A DNA stretch of 64,000 bases from Eonycteris spelaea (GCA_003508835.1 PUFA01000021.1:9898501-9962500), one strand, 5' to 3'. Positions 1 to 13,500 are shown, counted from the stretch's first letter. Translations and numbers: made by a program. Notes: generated from the letters alone by a model not told the origin.

Positions 1-179
1 TCCCAAATATGTATAAATGTCCTGAGATATTGTGGTGGGAAGGGGTTGGTAAATATCTTGAATTTTGATGGGAAAAAAGGGTTTGGGTTGAAGTTTGCCT
101 GCAATGCTTCTGTCCTTATACAAAACACTTATCCTGCTGGGCGTGGGCCCGAAAACCTTACCATAATACATATTTATAG
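1..179. other. Window edge, no gene recognised
   Basis: Short AT-rich stretch before the first microsatellite. I see no gene, repeat family or regulatory site that I can support here. Confidence 0.4.
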
Positions 180-275
180 GCTTACACACATATATGTATG
201 TGTGTGTGTATATAGATACATTATATATATATATAAATATATATACACACATAGCTCTATATATAATTATAAATT
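180..275. repeat. TA/TG microsatellite
   Basis: Alternating purine-pyrimidine tract mixing TA and TG dinucleotide runs with tataaata-type interruptions. The interruptions suggest an old, degraded dinucleotide repeat. Short frames crossing it are rich in Tyr, Ile and Val purely because of the repeat. Confidence 0.8.
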
Positions 276-2635
276 ATGTTCGTTTGTCACTGTGTACGTT
301 ACAAACACACAGGTAACAGATTTTAAAAGATCAAGATAAAAATCCTGCAGATGCTTGGTTCGCTCTGGGGTACATCTCCCTCTCTGGGGATCAAACATGG
401 ATTGGCTCTCAGAACTGAGATTAAAGGCCATCTGTTTCTGCTTCACTAAGGTTTTGTTTTTTAATGGCTTCGCACTTACGGTGATGCACAGAACACGCCA
501 TCGTATTGCTATGCCCTTGGGCATGAGGATGCAGAATCGAGTGTATAGAATATTCTTTTCAGTTGTGGCCTATGATGAATTTGATGAATCTGGCAATTTC
601 CGTGATGAAGTAATTCCTGGGGCACAGGTGGGCCCCAGAGTGGTTATAACAGTGACAAATGCTACAACAGGCTGCCCACTGAATTTTGTGTTCATTCTGA
701 GGGCTGACTTTAGGCAAAACTGGTCAGTTTTGAGGGAGTTTACAATTTTTGTAATTGCTACTAGAAGGAGCATTTAGCCCCTTGTGGTGAGGACATTTCA
801 TATTAGGCTACAGTGACGGACCCTGACACCGTGCATATACGAGAGTATCTAATAATTTCTGTATGGTGAGTTTAAGATACTCCTGCACCCCTTTCTGGCA
901 TAGTTGAATGTAAGTTTTTACCTAAATGTTGAGTAAAGACCTTTCCTTTTATTGAAGTAATTGCCAACATTTGTCCCGTCTGAACTCGCTGCTTTTGTTG
1001 ACATGCTTACCTGTTTCTTTCTCAGTTATTTCAAAGAAGAAATAGATCTGCCAAACCAGGTTTTGTTTCTGAGAGTACTGTCAAAGAAGTAATGCCAAGA
1101 ACACCAAAGTAAGGCATGACTTTCATTTAGAAGTGCTAGGGTTGTGTGGCCAGCAAAGAGGGAAGGATAATATCTAAGGGTCGACATCTTTTTTTGCATT
1201 GACATACAAAGGGAATTATACTTTGGGGAACATTCTCTGCCAAATTTCAGTCTCTTATCCTGATCTTGACCCTCACATCTACATTCATTTTAATGATGAA
1301 GATGTAGAAGTAAATAGAATTAATTAGGACATTTTGAAATGGTACCAAAATAGAGAATATTTTAAAATCCTAATTAATGATAGAATGAACAGAAATGGAC
1401 ATAAATAGGTGAATAAAGTAGTAATGCTCATTGGAAATATACAAACAGTAATATAGTACACAGATGGCTTGATATTTAAGTATTGGACTGAAGGTCTGGA
1501 ATGAACAGACAGTTTTTTCTTCTTTAATTGGAAATAGCATTTCACTGGCAAGCAGGAAAAATAATAATTGGCTACTGGGGATATTTCCTAATTGAGGGCC
1601 TGATAGACTTTGGGCGCTCTTACACTTTTCAGGTCTGGTTTAAGATTATATAAAATTCATAACTTTTATTTTATGTTAGTGAGAGATTAAAATGTTTGGA
1701 GCCTAACTTGGTGGTGGTTTCTGAAATAGTATGAAACATATTAACAAGATAAGTAATATCGACACTATATTGGTAGTTGCAAATGTATGTTTGGAGACCA
1801 GCAAAATATGAGGATATTAAGATTTGATTAAACAGCCAGGCTGGGAACCTGATGTTTACATTTACGTTTCTACCACCAACAGTGCATTTTCCATGGCCAG
1901 ACAACTTTAGAGTCAGTAAAAATTCAGAGAGGCACAAAAGTCGATATTTAGTGTGCTTCAGTAGGACAGATGGCTCCAACCCCACAGACCAAATTCAATA
2001 TCTACTCTACTGTAAACTTTTGCCAAACATATATTAATATTTATTACCCCTTTAAGACATTTTGGACATTAAAAAGACTCAAGGGAGAAACGAACCCCTT
2101 GCCAACTTCAAGGCCATTTTGCAATGGAAAGAGGCCTAATGCTCAGTTTAGACTACAGGTCTGTGGTATTTATAGACTTGGTATCACGCTGTAGCATGAG
2201 TTCTAACAATAAATTGTCTGTAAAAGGCTCACAAATCTTCTCAAACTCACATATCTCTTCACAATAACATTTTGCTGACTTGAATGTAAATAAGCCAAAA
2301 GCATGAATAATAGATTCCTTTAGATTTATACATGAAGTGGGGGAAGTATGTGGTGAACTGTGACTAGAGACTGTACCTGTAGTTTTGCTCAGTGTTCGAA
2401 GAAAGAATTATTTGATTCAAGAGTTTATTGAGTACCTTTCTTCTGCTGGACACTTTTCTTGGGTTGGATTAACTGCTCATTAGGTAGAATTTGTTCTGGT
2501 CCCCAGCTTTATTTATTTCCTTGTGGCAAATTTAATTTCTTCTTCTCTTCTGTGGGCCTCACTTCATTATTTCTCAGATTCCATATATTTTCAAAGGATT
2601 ATATATACAGCTATAGGCAATATCTCCCACAGTTA
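276..2635. other. Gene-free stretch, content not recognised
   Basis: I found no recognisable gene or repeat. A 140-codon open frame at 355-777 on the + strand resembles no family I know. It has no signal peptide and no repeated motif, and a second frame is open on the opposite strand at 570-773. Such frames are expected by chance. The remainder is AT-rich, CpG-poor DNA. Confidence 0.4.
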
Positions 2636-2730
2636 TTTCCTCCTCCTCCTCCTCCTCCTCCTCCTCCTCCTCTCCTCCTCCTCCTCCTCCTCTCCTCCTC
2701 CTTCTCTTTCTTCTTCTTCTTTTTTTAGAG
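2636..2730. repeat. (TCC)n microsatellite grading into (TTC)n and poly-T
   Basis: About 65 bp of TCC triplets, interrupted twice by a missing base, followed by CTTCTT and a T run. The complementary strand is a purine mirror tract of the H-DNA-capable kind. Poly-Pro, poly-Leu and poly-Ser frames crossing it are artefacts of the repeat. Confidence 0.95.
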
Positions 2731-3289
2731 GATATACTCAAATATTATTAGAAAAGTCCCCAGTGAAGCTGGAGGTGATCTTAGCAACCTGTGGGGAAAA
2801 CAAAAACCTCAGAAAGTTGACTTTGGTTGTAGTAAAAAGAAAAAAATTGGTTCTAGAGCCCGTGTCTTCTGACTCCTGGTTCTATGTTCTGACCACTATT
2901 GTGTGTGGCCTCCCTAGTCAGGCCTCATCACTTTGTGCTGGGATGTCTGCAGAAGGCCTCCAGGTGCTGATAGTTTCCCTTTTCAATTCCTTCTGCACAA
3001 TTTATATTAAAAACCACCCATTCTTTCGGTTAACAAATATTAACCAATATGTTTGAGGTGTTTTGCTAAAGGCTGGGCATCAGCCTGTCCCTGGCAGGAC
3101 CAGCTATCTAATTTGAGGCACCCAGTGCAAAATGAAAATGCAGGGCCTTTTGTTAAAAAATTGCTAAGAATTTCAAGATGACAAGAGAAGGCCATGTGTA
3201 GTGTTCTTCTGAGCCCAGGTCCCTCTCTGTGTGACTGACTGCACAGGTAGTACACCCAAGAAGACAGCCCTGGTCCCTGGATTATTATT
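2731..3289. other. Gene-free stretch, content not recognised
   Basis: No gene is visible. The sequence is ordinary CpG-poor DNA. A weak resemblance to old repeat sequence near 3060-3250 (a run on reading 'cagtgcaaaatgaaaatgc') is not strong enough to name. Confidence 0.35.
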
Positions 3290-3640
3290 TTTTAAAAAAA
3301 TTTATTGAGGTAATAAATGTATAAAAAGTTCAGGTGTAGAACATTATACTTGGATATCTGCATATAAATCTATTGTGTGCTCACCACCAACAATCTAGGT
3401 TTCTTTTCATTACCATATATTTTAACCCCTTTATCCAATTCTCCCTGCCCCTCTTCCATTGTTTCCCTCTGATAACCACCATTCAGCTCATATATACGAG
3501 TTTGCTTTTGTTTTGTTTTGTGAGTTTGTCAGTTCATTTCCACCCGAATTATGGATTGATTTTCATATACCACTCTTTTCATCATGCCACTGTGCTTAGA
3601 CGTTTTTAATGATTCCTGGTAGCATTTAAACTCCAAGAAT
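3290..3640 (-). mobile_element. LINE-1 3' UTR fragment (L1M type), antisense
   Basis: The + strand reads like the reverse complement of mammalian L1 3' UTR sequence. It opens with 'tttattgaggtaataaatg', runs through a 'caccaccaacaatctag' stretch, a C-rich 'ctccctgcccctcttcc' segment and 'ataaccaccattcagctc', then a 'gagtttgcttttg' stretch. This order is typical of L1M 3' ends. It is non-coding and diverged. The subfamily is not resolved. Confidence 0.7.
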
Positions 3641-4289
3641 CTTCCACCTTACAGCTGAAAGCTGACTTTCCATCCTTACTTCTCATGCATCCCCTAAGCG
3701 AACGCTCTTCCTACCTTACTAATGGGATGATACAGAGAGCAAAGTCCATTTCCTTAGTAGTTGGAAGCAGAATGCAGATTAATTTCAAGAAGAGGCCTCG
3801 GTGAGTCCCCAAAAGAGAAAAGTGATGCTTAGGAAGACAGATAGCAAGAGAAAGATGGAAGCTTTTCAGCATAACAAAGAAAGGGGAGAGGGAGGAGGTG
3901 TGATGGGATGGAGACCCAGTGAGCACAGTCTTAGTAAGAAAGGCTCTTAGTTTCTCTGACAGCAAGATTTCCTAGAAACAACAACAACAACAAAATCCCC
4001 CAAACCATGAGTGGTTCTTATGTCATAGAAAAACCTCTTCCATGTTCCCTATGAAATCTCCTGCTATTTTTACCTTGCTCAGTAATTCATCTGATAAGAA
4101 TGAAGTCTTTGGCAATGCACGGAAATTCTGAATCTATGTCAGAGTTGCACAATCAGTGACTTCATGAGTAGACTACCAACGAACAGATCCTGCTGGCTAT
4201 TTCACCATTTCTCTGAACACGTCTGGCATCCACCACTTCACCATCACCCCTCCTAACCTACCCCTCCCCAGCCATTCCCTCCTCTTTGT
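3641..4289. other. Gene-free stretch with short (CAA)n
   Basis: No gene is seen. A short AAC triplet run sits near 3976-3992. The rest is not recognised. Confidence 0.4.
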
Positions 4290-4480
4290 CCTTTGCTTAT
4301 CTAAAACCTACACAGCCTTTGAGGCCCAAATCAAAGTTTCCTTTCTCTAAGACATCTTAAGTACCATTTCTTTTTGCCTTAAAAATGATCTCTTGCTATG
4401 GATGCATTTATTATTATTATCAACCACTTGGCATTTCCTCCTCATAGCTGGATTATTTCATATGATTAGGCCTGATCTCC
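4290..4480 (+). mobile_element. L2 LINE fragment
   Basis: This reads like the L2 3' region in sense orientation. It has a 'cctacacagcctttgaggcccaaatcaaa' type segment (aligned to the L2 'pairing with AAATGTCACCTC' zone), a 'tttcctttctctaagacatc' type segment, and a later 'ttggcatttcctcctcatag' type segment. It is diverged and partial. Confidence 0.5.
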
Positions 4481-6612
4481 CTACATACTGAAAGATCACT
4501 GAAGGCAAGGCTTGTCGTTTTACTGGGAACTTGGTTGAGATAGAGAAAACCTTAATGTCAAAGAGAAAGAAAAAAGGAGCAAACCAATATTTGAGTTTTA
4601 GAAACCGGATGACAAAGTCATAGCTAACGCTGAGAGAGGCAGAGCTTTCCATGAAAGTAGGTTAATAAATATCCTCTCCTTAAAGGTCATTTTTGATCAA
4701 GTACATAGTAAGTCTAAGACTTTCTGATAAACTTCCTGGAGCAAGTGGCAACTATGCCAAAGTAGGGGTCATGGGATAACACACTTTAAACATACAGGCC
4801 CTCAGAATGTGTCTGTTACTCATGATAATAGGCCAACAATGATCGCCAATTCCTTGCAAGGAACTCAAGTTTGATATACGTACTCAGAGTGTACTCCATA
4901 ACTGTAGTCATCATGCTGAATGAACACTATGTTGTTTTCACGAGAGTGCATGGTTGACTCTTACTGTCTAAACTATTTGTCACATTCTTAATGTTCTGTA
5001 GGTAGTTTGTAAAGATATTTAATAAGCATAAATTATGACAAGTAGAATCTATATTTTGATTCCTAGATGGGCTATATACAGGTAGGCAGCACATCTTGGA
5101 AAATTTTGTCTTAAAGATGTTTATTTCTGGGTGGACATCTGATGCAGAGTCTTGTCAGGAGAAGAGGGAGTTGGGATCAGGTGAGAAAGTCAGAACCAAC
5201 TCCATTGGAAAAGTAACTCTCAAGTAGGAATAATTTTTGTTATCCCAACAAATATGGTAAGTTTGTATTTGATTTCAGAAGATGTTTGTATCAGCATGGT
5301 GATGGCGGTAGTTGTAGTGAGTAGATTTCTACATAGTAGAAAATTCAAATGGCCCTGCCTATGTGAAAGTCGGGTGAGCCAGTAGCAATATGGAGCCAGC
5401 AGATGAGCTGGTTGGGAACTTAGAAATCTCAATAAGAAACAGATCACTCATTCATTCATTCAAATAACTTTTTGTCTGCAGTTCTTTCCCTCTCGATACT
5501 TGCCAGGCAGCAGTACCTTAGAGAATTATCAAGGGGCTTAGGCTTAAGCTTGATTTTGTCAGGAAATTAAGAATTATCTATCTGTAAGGTTCAGGTTCAT
5601 ATTAACTGAGCTCTAGGATGAAATATGGGCATAGAATGCAAATGTATCCATTTGTAGTGAAGGGTGTAGCTATGATATGAACCAGAGTATGCAAGACCTC
5701 AGTACCAGAATATTCTCTCCTTTTAGGTTGGCCTGTAAGGAAAGCCAATTCTAATCAGAGTATTTGCCAGCAGGGGATCAGAACATAGAGCATTAGTTTG
5801 ATGAACTGCAATGTTTTTCAACAACACAGTCAATTAGCTTGTTGTCTTCACTACCATAATAAGAAAGATCTTGACAATGGGCTGTAGTTTTCTGTGTCTA
5901 CTGGCTAGGCCTATTGTCTATACTTTGATAAGCAGTTCACATGTGCCTTTTTTCTCTCTTTTTACAGTTTGTATATTATTCACCAAACCTACTTTGGAAT
6001 AACATTAATCTTTTTTTAGATTTATTATAAATTTCACTTGGTCCCAATAAGATCTGTTATGATTAGACCCTTAATGTGACCTACAAAATGTGATCACTTT
6101 TTAGAAATAATCTTATTTTCTTCTTTTCCAGCTTCATCAACAATGATTACTTAATTTTTAGCTTGTGGAAAATAAGGAGACAAATCCCAGTCATCACTTG
6201 GTGGTGGGGACGTGGTGGTGACATTTTTGAGGAGTTTGGTTAGGAGCAACAAGGTCTTCAGGAAGGAAATTGGAAATCAAAGGAGGTTTCTAGTCACAGA
6301 AGAAAAGAGCCTGAGTTCAGTGTGGAAAAACTTCTTCCTGGAAAAAATTCTTCCTGGAAACTCAGTTCTGTCTTGATTGATGGAACCAACAGAAAAGATG
6401 GAATTTTCACTTCTTGTGGTCTAGTGACCCTTCTTTCTAACAGAAAAGAAGAAAATTGGAACATGGAAACATTTTTCTTATAAAGGTATAACTAAAATCT
6501 TAACTAGTAAGCATGCCCATACTTTTCCTTTTTTAGTGGCACAATCTGACATCATTAGAACAAAAATTAATTTATTTTGCAGAGAACTGTGACTGCCCTC
6601 CCCCCCAATCCA
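4481..6612. other. Gene-free stretch, content not recognised
   Basis: About 2.1 kb with no supported gene or repeat family. A short imperfect tandem sits near 6328-6360, where 'ttcttcctggaaaaa' is repeated twice. Composition is ordinary for AT-rich mammalian intergenic or intronic DNA. Confidence 0.4.
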
Positions 6613-6651
<39 letters not shown>

Positions 6652-6656
6652 ACAAC
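6613..6656. repeat. (CAA)n microsatellite
   Basis: About 14 nearly perfect CAA/AAC triplets, preceded by a C run (6599-6606). Purity suggests a tract that may be polymorphic in length. Confidence 0.95.
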
Positions 6657-8334
6657 TTTTAGAGGAGCTGTGTCACTGGTTTGGGATCAATTTGGTTAAC
6701 AATTTGAAACTTTGTCCTACAATAATATATAACCATTGCAAGAGAAGAAATAAACTAGTTTCATTGACAAGTTTTTTTTCTTCTATTTCAAATAAAGAAG
6801 CAAAAGCAAAAATTAGAGTGATATAATCTGTATCAATGCTTAAGCCCTTTTGACAGAGTTGTGTTGTATATTATGTGACTTCAGGAACTAAATTTTGCAA
6901 ATCTACAAGAATGGGATATTTGCAAATCATTCTGTTCTGATCATTGAACAAATATGAATCAAATCATTTAGTGGCACTAAACTGATTTTAAACCCTTTGT
7001 TTTCACCAGTCTACTCTTTGGCTGCTACCTTGATATTTATAATATGAAATATTTTTTAAGGATTTACTTTAGAAAAGCAAGATACAGTGGTGGAATTACA
7101 TTGATAATGGACAATACAGTGCCATCTAGGGCTACATTAGAATCCTGCTGTAATATGTGTCTGGGCCCTAGCTGTGGATGTAGTTTAAACACGTTCATTT
7201 AGAGCACGATCGTTCGGTTAAATAAATAATGGTCTTGAATATGTTTCAAGAGTGGGTTTCCTTATGTTACAAGGCACTCAGTAGTATGTTGTTGGGTACT
7301 TTGATGTTTTTTAATTTGATAAACTTTCCTTAAGTAAAAAAATATAAACTATGGTCAGTTTTGCTATAATATGACACACATGTTCCCTATCGCCTTGCTA
7401 TGCAAAATTACACAATATGAACATCAAGACTTGTGAGGAAAATAGGGTTTATGGATATAATCCACAAAAAAACACTGACATAAAAATTGAGATAGAAACC
7501 AACTAAAACAGGTAGCATGGTCTTATACACATCAAAAGGTTGAGAAATACATAAATGTTACAATAAATATAACACTTTAATCTGAAGTTTGCTTGTAGAA
7601 TTGCTACAGCTTGTGATTTATTGTGAAGTGATGGAGCGACAGTTATTTTGAAGTCATCAGAAGGTTGGAACACCACATGTGGGTGGGCGTGGCTCCTCAT
7701 ATGTGACAGAACTGAGGTAGATGCTCCGTGTTTGTGCATTTGGTATATTTCTACTCAGCTCAGTTTAGCTGAGCTACATTTTCTGCATTCACCTACTGTT
7801 CCCTGCAGACGAAACTATAAGCAAGTGCAAAATTAGAAATTCACATTATGCTGAAAATTTTCCCTAACATAGCAATCATGGAGGAAGAAAATTTGCATTT
7901 CAAAACAAGCATTCAAAACAGAAATTGACTGTATCTTGTTCCAAGTCATCATTGCCATCATTGTAATTGTTATTGCCATAACATTTTCATGAGTTGATTT
8001 TGTAATAATTTCTTTGGCATGATTTTTTCTTTCAGAATAATATTTTATTAAAACAGAATTAACGACAAATCTGGGAAATAATTATGTCTTTCAGAACAAC
8101 CTTGAAATCTATTCTTGCTAATCAAGAATAAATCCATAAATGGCTTTATGAAAGTTTTGTTTTTAGTTGCAGATCATCCTTCTGCACGTGTAGCTCCTCC
8201 TGTTATTTCTTTCTGTTCTGGGTACACAAAAGATGCCTAATGCACATGTGTTGCCTTGACTTGACTCAGGGATGTGGAGAGTACCAGCCAAGTAAGACTG
8301 ATTGGCCAACAGCTCTTGCCCATTAGTATCTTAA
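6657..8334. other. Gene-free stretch, content not recognised
   Basis: No gene or confident repeat is seen. The longest frames are 62-78 codons, without homology that I recognise. Confidence 0.4.
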
Positions 8335-8530
8335 AAAATAACTGAATGTGAGATGATGGATATGTTCATTAACTGGATAGGAGAATCCTTTCCTAGTGTA
8401 TAGGTAGAGTGAATTGTATGTGAATATATATGATTTATACTTTAAATGCCTTAAATTTATACTTTAAAAATCTTACAATTCTGTTTGTCAATTATACCTC
8501 AAAAAACTGAAATTTAAAAAAAGAAAAACC
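8335..8530 (+). mobile_element. LINE-1 3' terminus with A-rich tail
   Basis: The + strand carries the characteristic end of L1 3' UTRs: 'gatgatggatatgttcatt', a diverged middle, then 'tttgtcaattatacctcaa' followed by an A-rich tail (about 8500-8527). The order and the tail give sense orientation. It is truncated on the 5' side and non-coding. Confidence 0.75.
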
Positions 8531-8730
8531 TAACAGTTATGCTTGAGGAAGTCCTTTTTGAAATTAATGTTGATTGACTTCAATTTCATTTCATGAATGT
8601 GTACATTCCCATAAGAATCATGGAGTGGCATCCACATGTAAGGAAAGTAGATAGCATGTGAGGAGAAATACATTCTAAGCATTAAAAAAGATGCATATCC
8701 TTGAATCTTTATCTGCATTTGGCCAGCAGG
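8531..8730. other. No feature recognised
   Basis: Short stretch between the L1 tail and the GTTT repeat with no supported feature. Confidence 0.35.
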
Positions 8731-8764
8731 TTTTTTGTTTGTTTGTTTGTTTGTTTTTGTTTTT
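8731..8764. repeat. (GTTT)n microsatellite
   Basis: Five to six GTTT units flanked by T runs. Confidence 0.9.
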
Positions 8765-9041
8765 CTGCAGCAGTAAAACCATCCTGCTTTCTAAGGCAAG
8801 GGAGACTACTCCGTCTGTGGTCTCCAAATGCTTTTAGATTCTTTTGAAAAACCAGCAGATAATCAGTTTTTCAAATATAATCTGAGAGTATTCAATTCTC
8901 AAGCCACAATTTATTGAAATATCTGTGAAACTAATTGAACTCTCTTATATATAAGCATAAATAAATCTCTGAGATCCTCAACACTAAAAGAACCTGGATC
9001 TTTCAGTCCATTTTCTTCCTTCCCATCTCTAATTTCTTACT

Positions 9042-9066
9042 TAATAAATAAATAAATAAATAAGTA
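9042..9066. repeat. (AATA)n microsatellite
   Basis: About five AATA units, with a degenerate end at 'taagtaataaaa'. Confidence 0.9.
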
Positions 9067-11597
9067 ATAAAAAGTGATTCACTTAAGAATAGTAACAAAT
9101 CTGCTTATTTTCCCTTGGAAATTAAATTTTAGAGGTGGATATATAATGATTTATAGGCTTCTTAATGATTTTCTGCAAATTCTCATCAAAGGAGTGTGTA
9201 AAAACTTGGAGATGGTAAAGGCCATGAAGAGTGAGCTTGAGGAATGTATTTGTTGACTTAAATCACAGGAATATCACTTTTCTTATGATCATGGTTATTT
9301 GAACATCCTAAATCAAATACAGAAGTTCAAGAATACAACTGAGTTAGTTGAATATCAATCTTCAAAGTTCCCTCTAACTTAAATTTAACTAAAGACTCAT
9401 CAGCAAAAAAGGAAACCAGATCAAGGGTATTGTACAAAGTCTATTTTATTATTGATAATATAAACTGAAAAACTGGATTTTATGCATATTTTTAGTTGTT
9501 ATTAAATTTATCACTAGTGATTAATTGATTTGTAATGATGTTAGAAAAAAATTGCATAATGATGGAATCTCACATTTTACAAATAAATTCTTCTGTTAAA
9601 AAGCAAATGCATGCTATTTATTTACATAAATAGTATTATGTAAAATTTAAAAAATATGAAATTATGGAAAGATGACTAATAAGCTGTTATTTATCTACAT
9701 ATAAACAAAAACTGAAGCATTTTAAGTTATAATCAAACATTTGATTCCATGAAATTTTATGCTCTTTTTTCAAACAGGCATAAAATATGAGTTAAATTCA
9801 GTATATAAATTAGATCTTGTTCCTGTATTAACCAGCAGAACAGTAAATAAAGACAATGATATAAAATGTCTTACGTGCATGCGCCAGAAATCTTAAGCGA
9901 AAGACCAGGAAGATGCTCTATGAGATACCCGGATAACCTTGATAAAGCAATTTCCATTATAAAGGCTTGGCAATACAGGTCTACTACTTAAATTTGTATG
10001 GGGATGTCAGCAGAAAGAAGGTGAATTTAGGAGCTGTCAGGGGCCATGGTTCTTACAGTGTGAAAACAGCCAGTTCATAGTAAGGGAGAAAGATGCTACT
10101 ATACCCAGAGATGCAGAAATAAGGAACGGGTAGAATTGCATCTGGTACAAGCTCATGGAACTCACACCCACACCCCTAGTTCTTCTCTGAGTGTGTTGTT
10201 TTATCTCTTCCATCAATTCCATGAATATTTCTATTTTTGCTTAAGCTGTTTAGGTTTCTGCCCTTGGCACCATACCCCTACAAGTTAACTGTCTACCCCA
10301 CACTTAGGGCTTTGTGACTCTGTAGCCTTCGTACCCCTCTCCAAACACTAAAATTTTATTTCAACACAGTTCTGCATGATTCATCTGATGCTTCTACTAG
10401 TTCGATCGCCGTAAAAAGTGGAATCGTTAAGTCATAGAAAACATTGCCTACTTAAGTGACAGAAAAAAAAATTACAATCTAAAAGATGAAAATGTATACT
10501 GACCAGTTCCTTCTAAGTCCAGGGAGAGACAAACGCCTCAGGGAAAAAGCAGTTTTCCTTGAGACTTGCTCATCACTGGGGCTTTTTCGTGAAAAGAGAG
10601 TGTGGAGAATATGCCCAGATAGTCTACTTAGGTAAGACAGAGAAAGATGTAAGAGGAAGTTAAATTGCTCTGCCTAAAAAAATAAAAGAAAGAGTTTTGA
10701 AATTGGACGAAAGTCAGAGTAAGGCCACAGGGTTTAACAGCAGAGCCATTATTTGCATGAATGTGAGAATATGCAGAAAAAGGGCCACCCTATTCCCACA
10801 GGGAGACTTCTTGGTTCCTGAGTAATGGAACCAGTTAACAGAAACTTTCTGTTATGTTTAGGGTTGGAAAGTTAGTCTTATTAATGCTAGTTTTTACACT
10901 TTCCTTAAAGTCAGGAGTCAAGCTAAGCATTTTGACACAGGGCCATCTTGGACATGCAGGCTCCACTTTGCAAACCATCACTCTTTTTGGCATCAATCTT
11001 GTGACTTTCTGCAAAACTGTTTGTGTTCATGTTTACTGTCCATGTTATTGAATTGGCTCTTGAATCCAAATTTAAAACTTAAACTACTGACAATTCTCAT
11101 TTACGCTATTGAAATCCGGACATTTAAAAGCCACACGCAATTATCAGTTAAATCTTCTAGTTCTGGATTGAGGTGTAGCAAGGTGAACATTCGTGTGGGG
11201 GCGTGGGCACACATTTTAGCTTATTGATTTAAAATCCTATCTTATTCCTTCAAGGAAGTTTTTGACATGGGCTGGCATACACGTATTTATTGAATATTTA
11301 TTCATTTATTTACATGTCTTTGAGGTTTAAGAAATTCTAGGTTACAGACTACATCGTCTCTAAGTAATGGACAATGGAAAATAAACTACCATTATTTTAG
11401 AAATAATATATGAAAAACACCATAAAAGACCACAGAGCAGACCAAAAAAGCTTGAAGTCCAAGCTGACAACACTTGAGTCAAAGAAAGAAGTAGTAGGGT
11501 AGTTTTGTACTTTTAAAGTGGGGTACATTAGTTGAGAATAAGGTTAACATAGAGGAAATAATATCATACCATTAATTTAAAAATTATCTGCAATCTT
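9067..11597. other. Gene-free stretch, content not recognised
   Basis: About 2.5 kb of AT-rich DNA with no supported gene. CpGs cluster weakly near 9870-9935 and 10400-10430 but do not form an island. No repeat family can be named with confidence. Confidence 0.4.
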
Positions 11598-11630
11598 TTC
11601 TCTCTCTCTCTCTCTTTTTTTTTTTTTTTT
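11598..11630. repeat. (TC)n then poly-T tract
   Basis: About eight TC dinucleotides run directly into about 16 T residues. An old retroposon tail on the opposite strand is possible, but no body is recognisable next to it. Confidence 0.9.
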
Positions 11631-13009
11631 ACTGAAAAAACAATTACTTTGAGTTGTAACCTATTAGCCTGGTTATTAGTAAACATCAACAGATTTTGCT
11701 TCTGCTTTGGTATTATAATTCCAGGTTTATAATTTTCATGAATTTAGGAACTTAAATTTTAAATTCAAGAAAGAATACATATTCCCAGGGGTATTGTCTC
11801 ATACAAATAGGTGACATTCACTTAATTTTGACACATTATATTAAGTTTTTGGCTGAAGACCAGTAAGTTTTTTTTCTATAATGAGTTATTACTACAGATA
11901 AATCTATGTTTTAAATTAATCCTGCATTGCACTCTCATTCTGTGAATAATGCCATTTTAATGAATTTTACATTAGTTCCAAAGATCCTGGGCAACCTCAC
12001 ACATTCTTATAAATTCCTAATTTTGTGGGTTTCAGTGCCAAGCTTTTAAATCCAGTTTAATAATAGTAAAAAAATGTTATTCCGATTTTTTATGGCTTCT
12101 GAACTTTATATAGTTTGCAGATATAAGCACGCCAGTCAGTGGAATCTGCTATATCATAGATATTAAGGTTAAAACCCAAACCACAGAACAGGGGAGATAG
12201 AGGCAGAAATAGAAAGAAGACATCAATGAGATACATAAAGTCAGCCTTCCCTCTTAAGAAACACACCGAAAATATACCCTTTAAGGTGCAGGGGTCATGA
12301 ATTTCATTGTTGACCATAGGACAAGTTGATGTTTCTTATTTTTATCTTTTACCTTATCGATAATTTTTCTGATCCTCTTGTTCTGTACTTACTTTAATAA
12401 TGCAGAAAAAATATTTTTAGAAGCTCTTAAATATATTTGTTATAAGGGAAGATTGACTTTGCTAAAAATAATGCTTTCTAAGTCCAGGTCTCAGGGGGAA
12501 GAAGGGGTTCCTTGTCATAACAAAGGAAGGAGAGGGTGCAGAATGGGGTGCAGTGTTACAGAGGGCATGCTTGGAGAATACTGACAATGGCTGAGGATGG
12601 AAAACACACGCTTGACAATGGAACAGTTGAATGAAGAGTCCTAGGGATCGTATTGAAACGAATCTTCAGTAGTCCTACCCAAATTCCATACTCTGAGTGC
12701 AATTCGATTTCTTTCAGAAGCTGGTGAAGAAGTTGAAATCTGAGTTAAGGTTGCATAGAGGTCAAAAACTTAAGCTTAGCAGCAAGAATAATATTCTATT
12801 TCTTTTCATGCAAAAAATTACTTCTAACATAAAAAAGTAAACCTTTAAAATTAGATTTTATGTAATTAAAAAACCTGGTCTTACGTAGAATACTATCAGC
12901 ATTTATCACGTTAATAGAAACACTCTAGTCATAAAAATTAATTAAAATAAATTGATATTAAAATGGCTGGTAACTGCTTCATAAACTGTAGTAACACACT
13001 TTAAATTCT
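11631..13009. other. Gene-free stretch, content not recognised
   Basis: AT-rich DNA without a supported gene or repeat family. Confidence 0.4.
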
Positions 13010-13062
13010 CTTCATTCCTTTATCTCCCATATTTTCTTCATTCCTAGTATCTCCCATATTTT
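13010..13062. repeat. Tandem duplication of about 26 bp
   Basis: Two adjacent copies of a 'cttcattcc..tatctcccatatttt' unit (13010-13035 and 13036-13062) differ only at the middle bases. This is a simple local tandem duplication. Confidence 0.85.
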
Positions 13063-13139
13063 GTGGCTGCTCAGAAACCATTCTCCTTATTCTTCAGTCT
13101 CTAAACTCAAAACAAACTGCCACTCCTGTTCCAATCTCC

Positions 13140-13500
13140 AGTTCCAATATATACTCAATAGATAGCAATAAATGTTTATTGAATATTCACAATCTGTTAA
13201 ATTACATGATGATTGAGGAAGATATGTTGGGTGGATAAAACAAAAAAGCAGTTCTTGTCTTCATGATCCTCTGTCATTCATTCCAGTGGGAGCAATAGAC
13301 AATAAAAAAGAAAAATAAGTAAAATACATTATATGCCAATACATTAAATGATAAGAATGAAAAACAGTAATAGTGAGTTTACAATGTCAGTTGGAGGGGT
13401 GGTGGCCACTGAAGTTCTCACTAAGAGGATTTTGAGTAGAAACATTAAAGAAGTTTAGAAACAAGCCATGCAAGCATACAGATTTCTGTAATCAATGCAG
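13140..13500. mobile_element. L1M-type LINE 3' region
   Basis: It opens with 'aataaatgtttattgaatat', followed by a 'cagttcttgtcttcatgatc' segment, 'gggagcaatagacaataaa', and later 'aagaggattttgagtagaaac'. This layout matches the 3' portion shared by many ancient L1M elements. It is non-coding and heavily diverged. The subfamily and exact ends need a repeat search. Confidence 0.55.

Noticed and set aside
2459..3056. Frames of 89 and 177 codons with poly-Pro, poly-Leu and poly-Ser
   Set aside because: They are created by the (TCC)n microsatellite, and nothing outside the repeat resembles a protein family.
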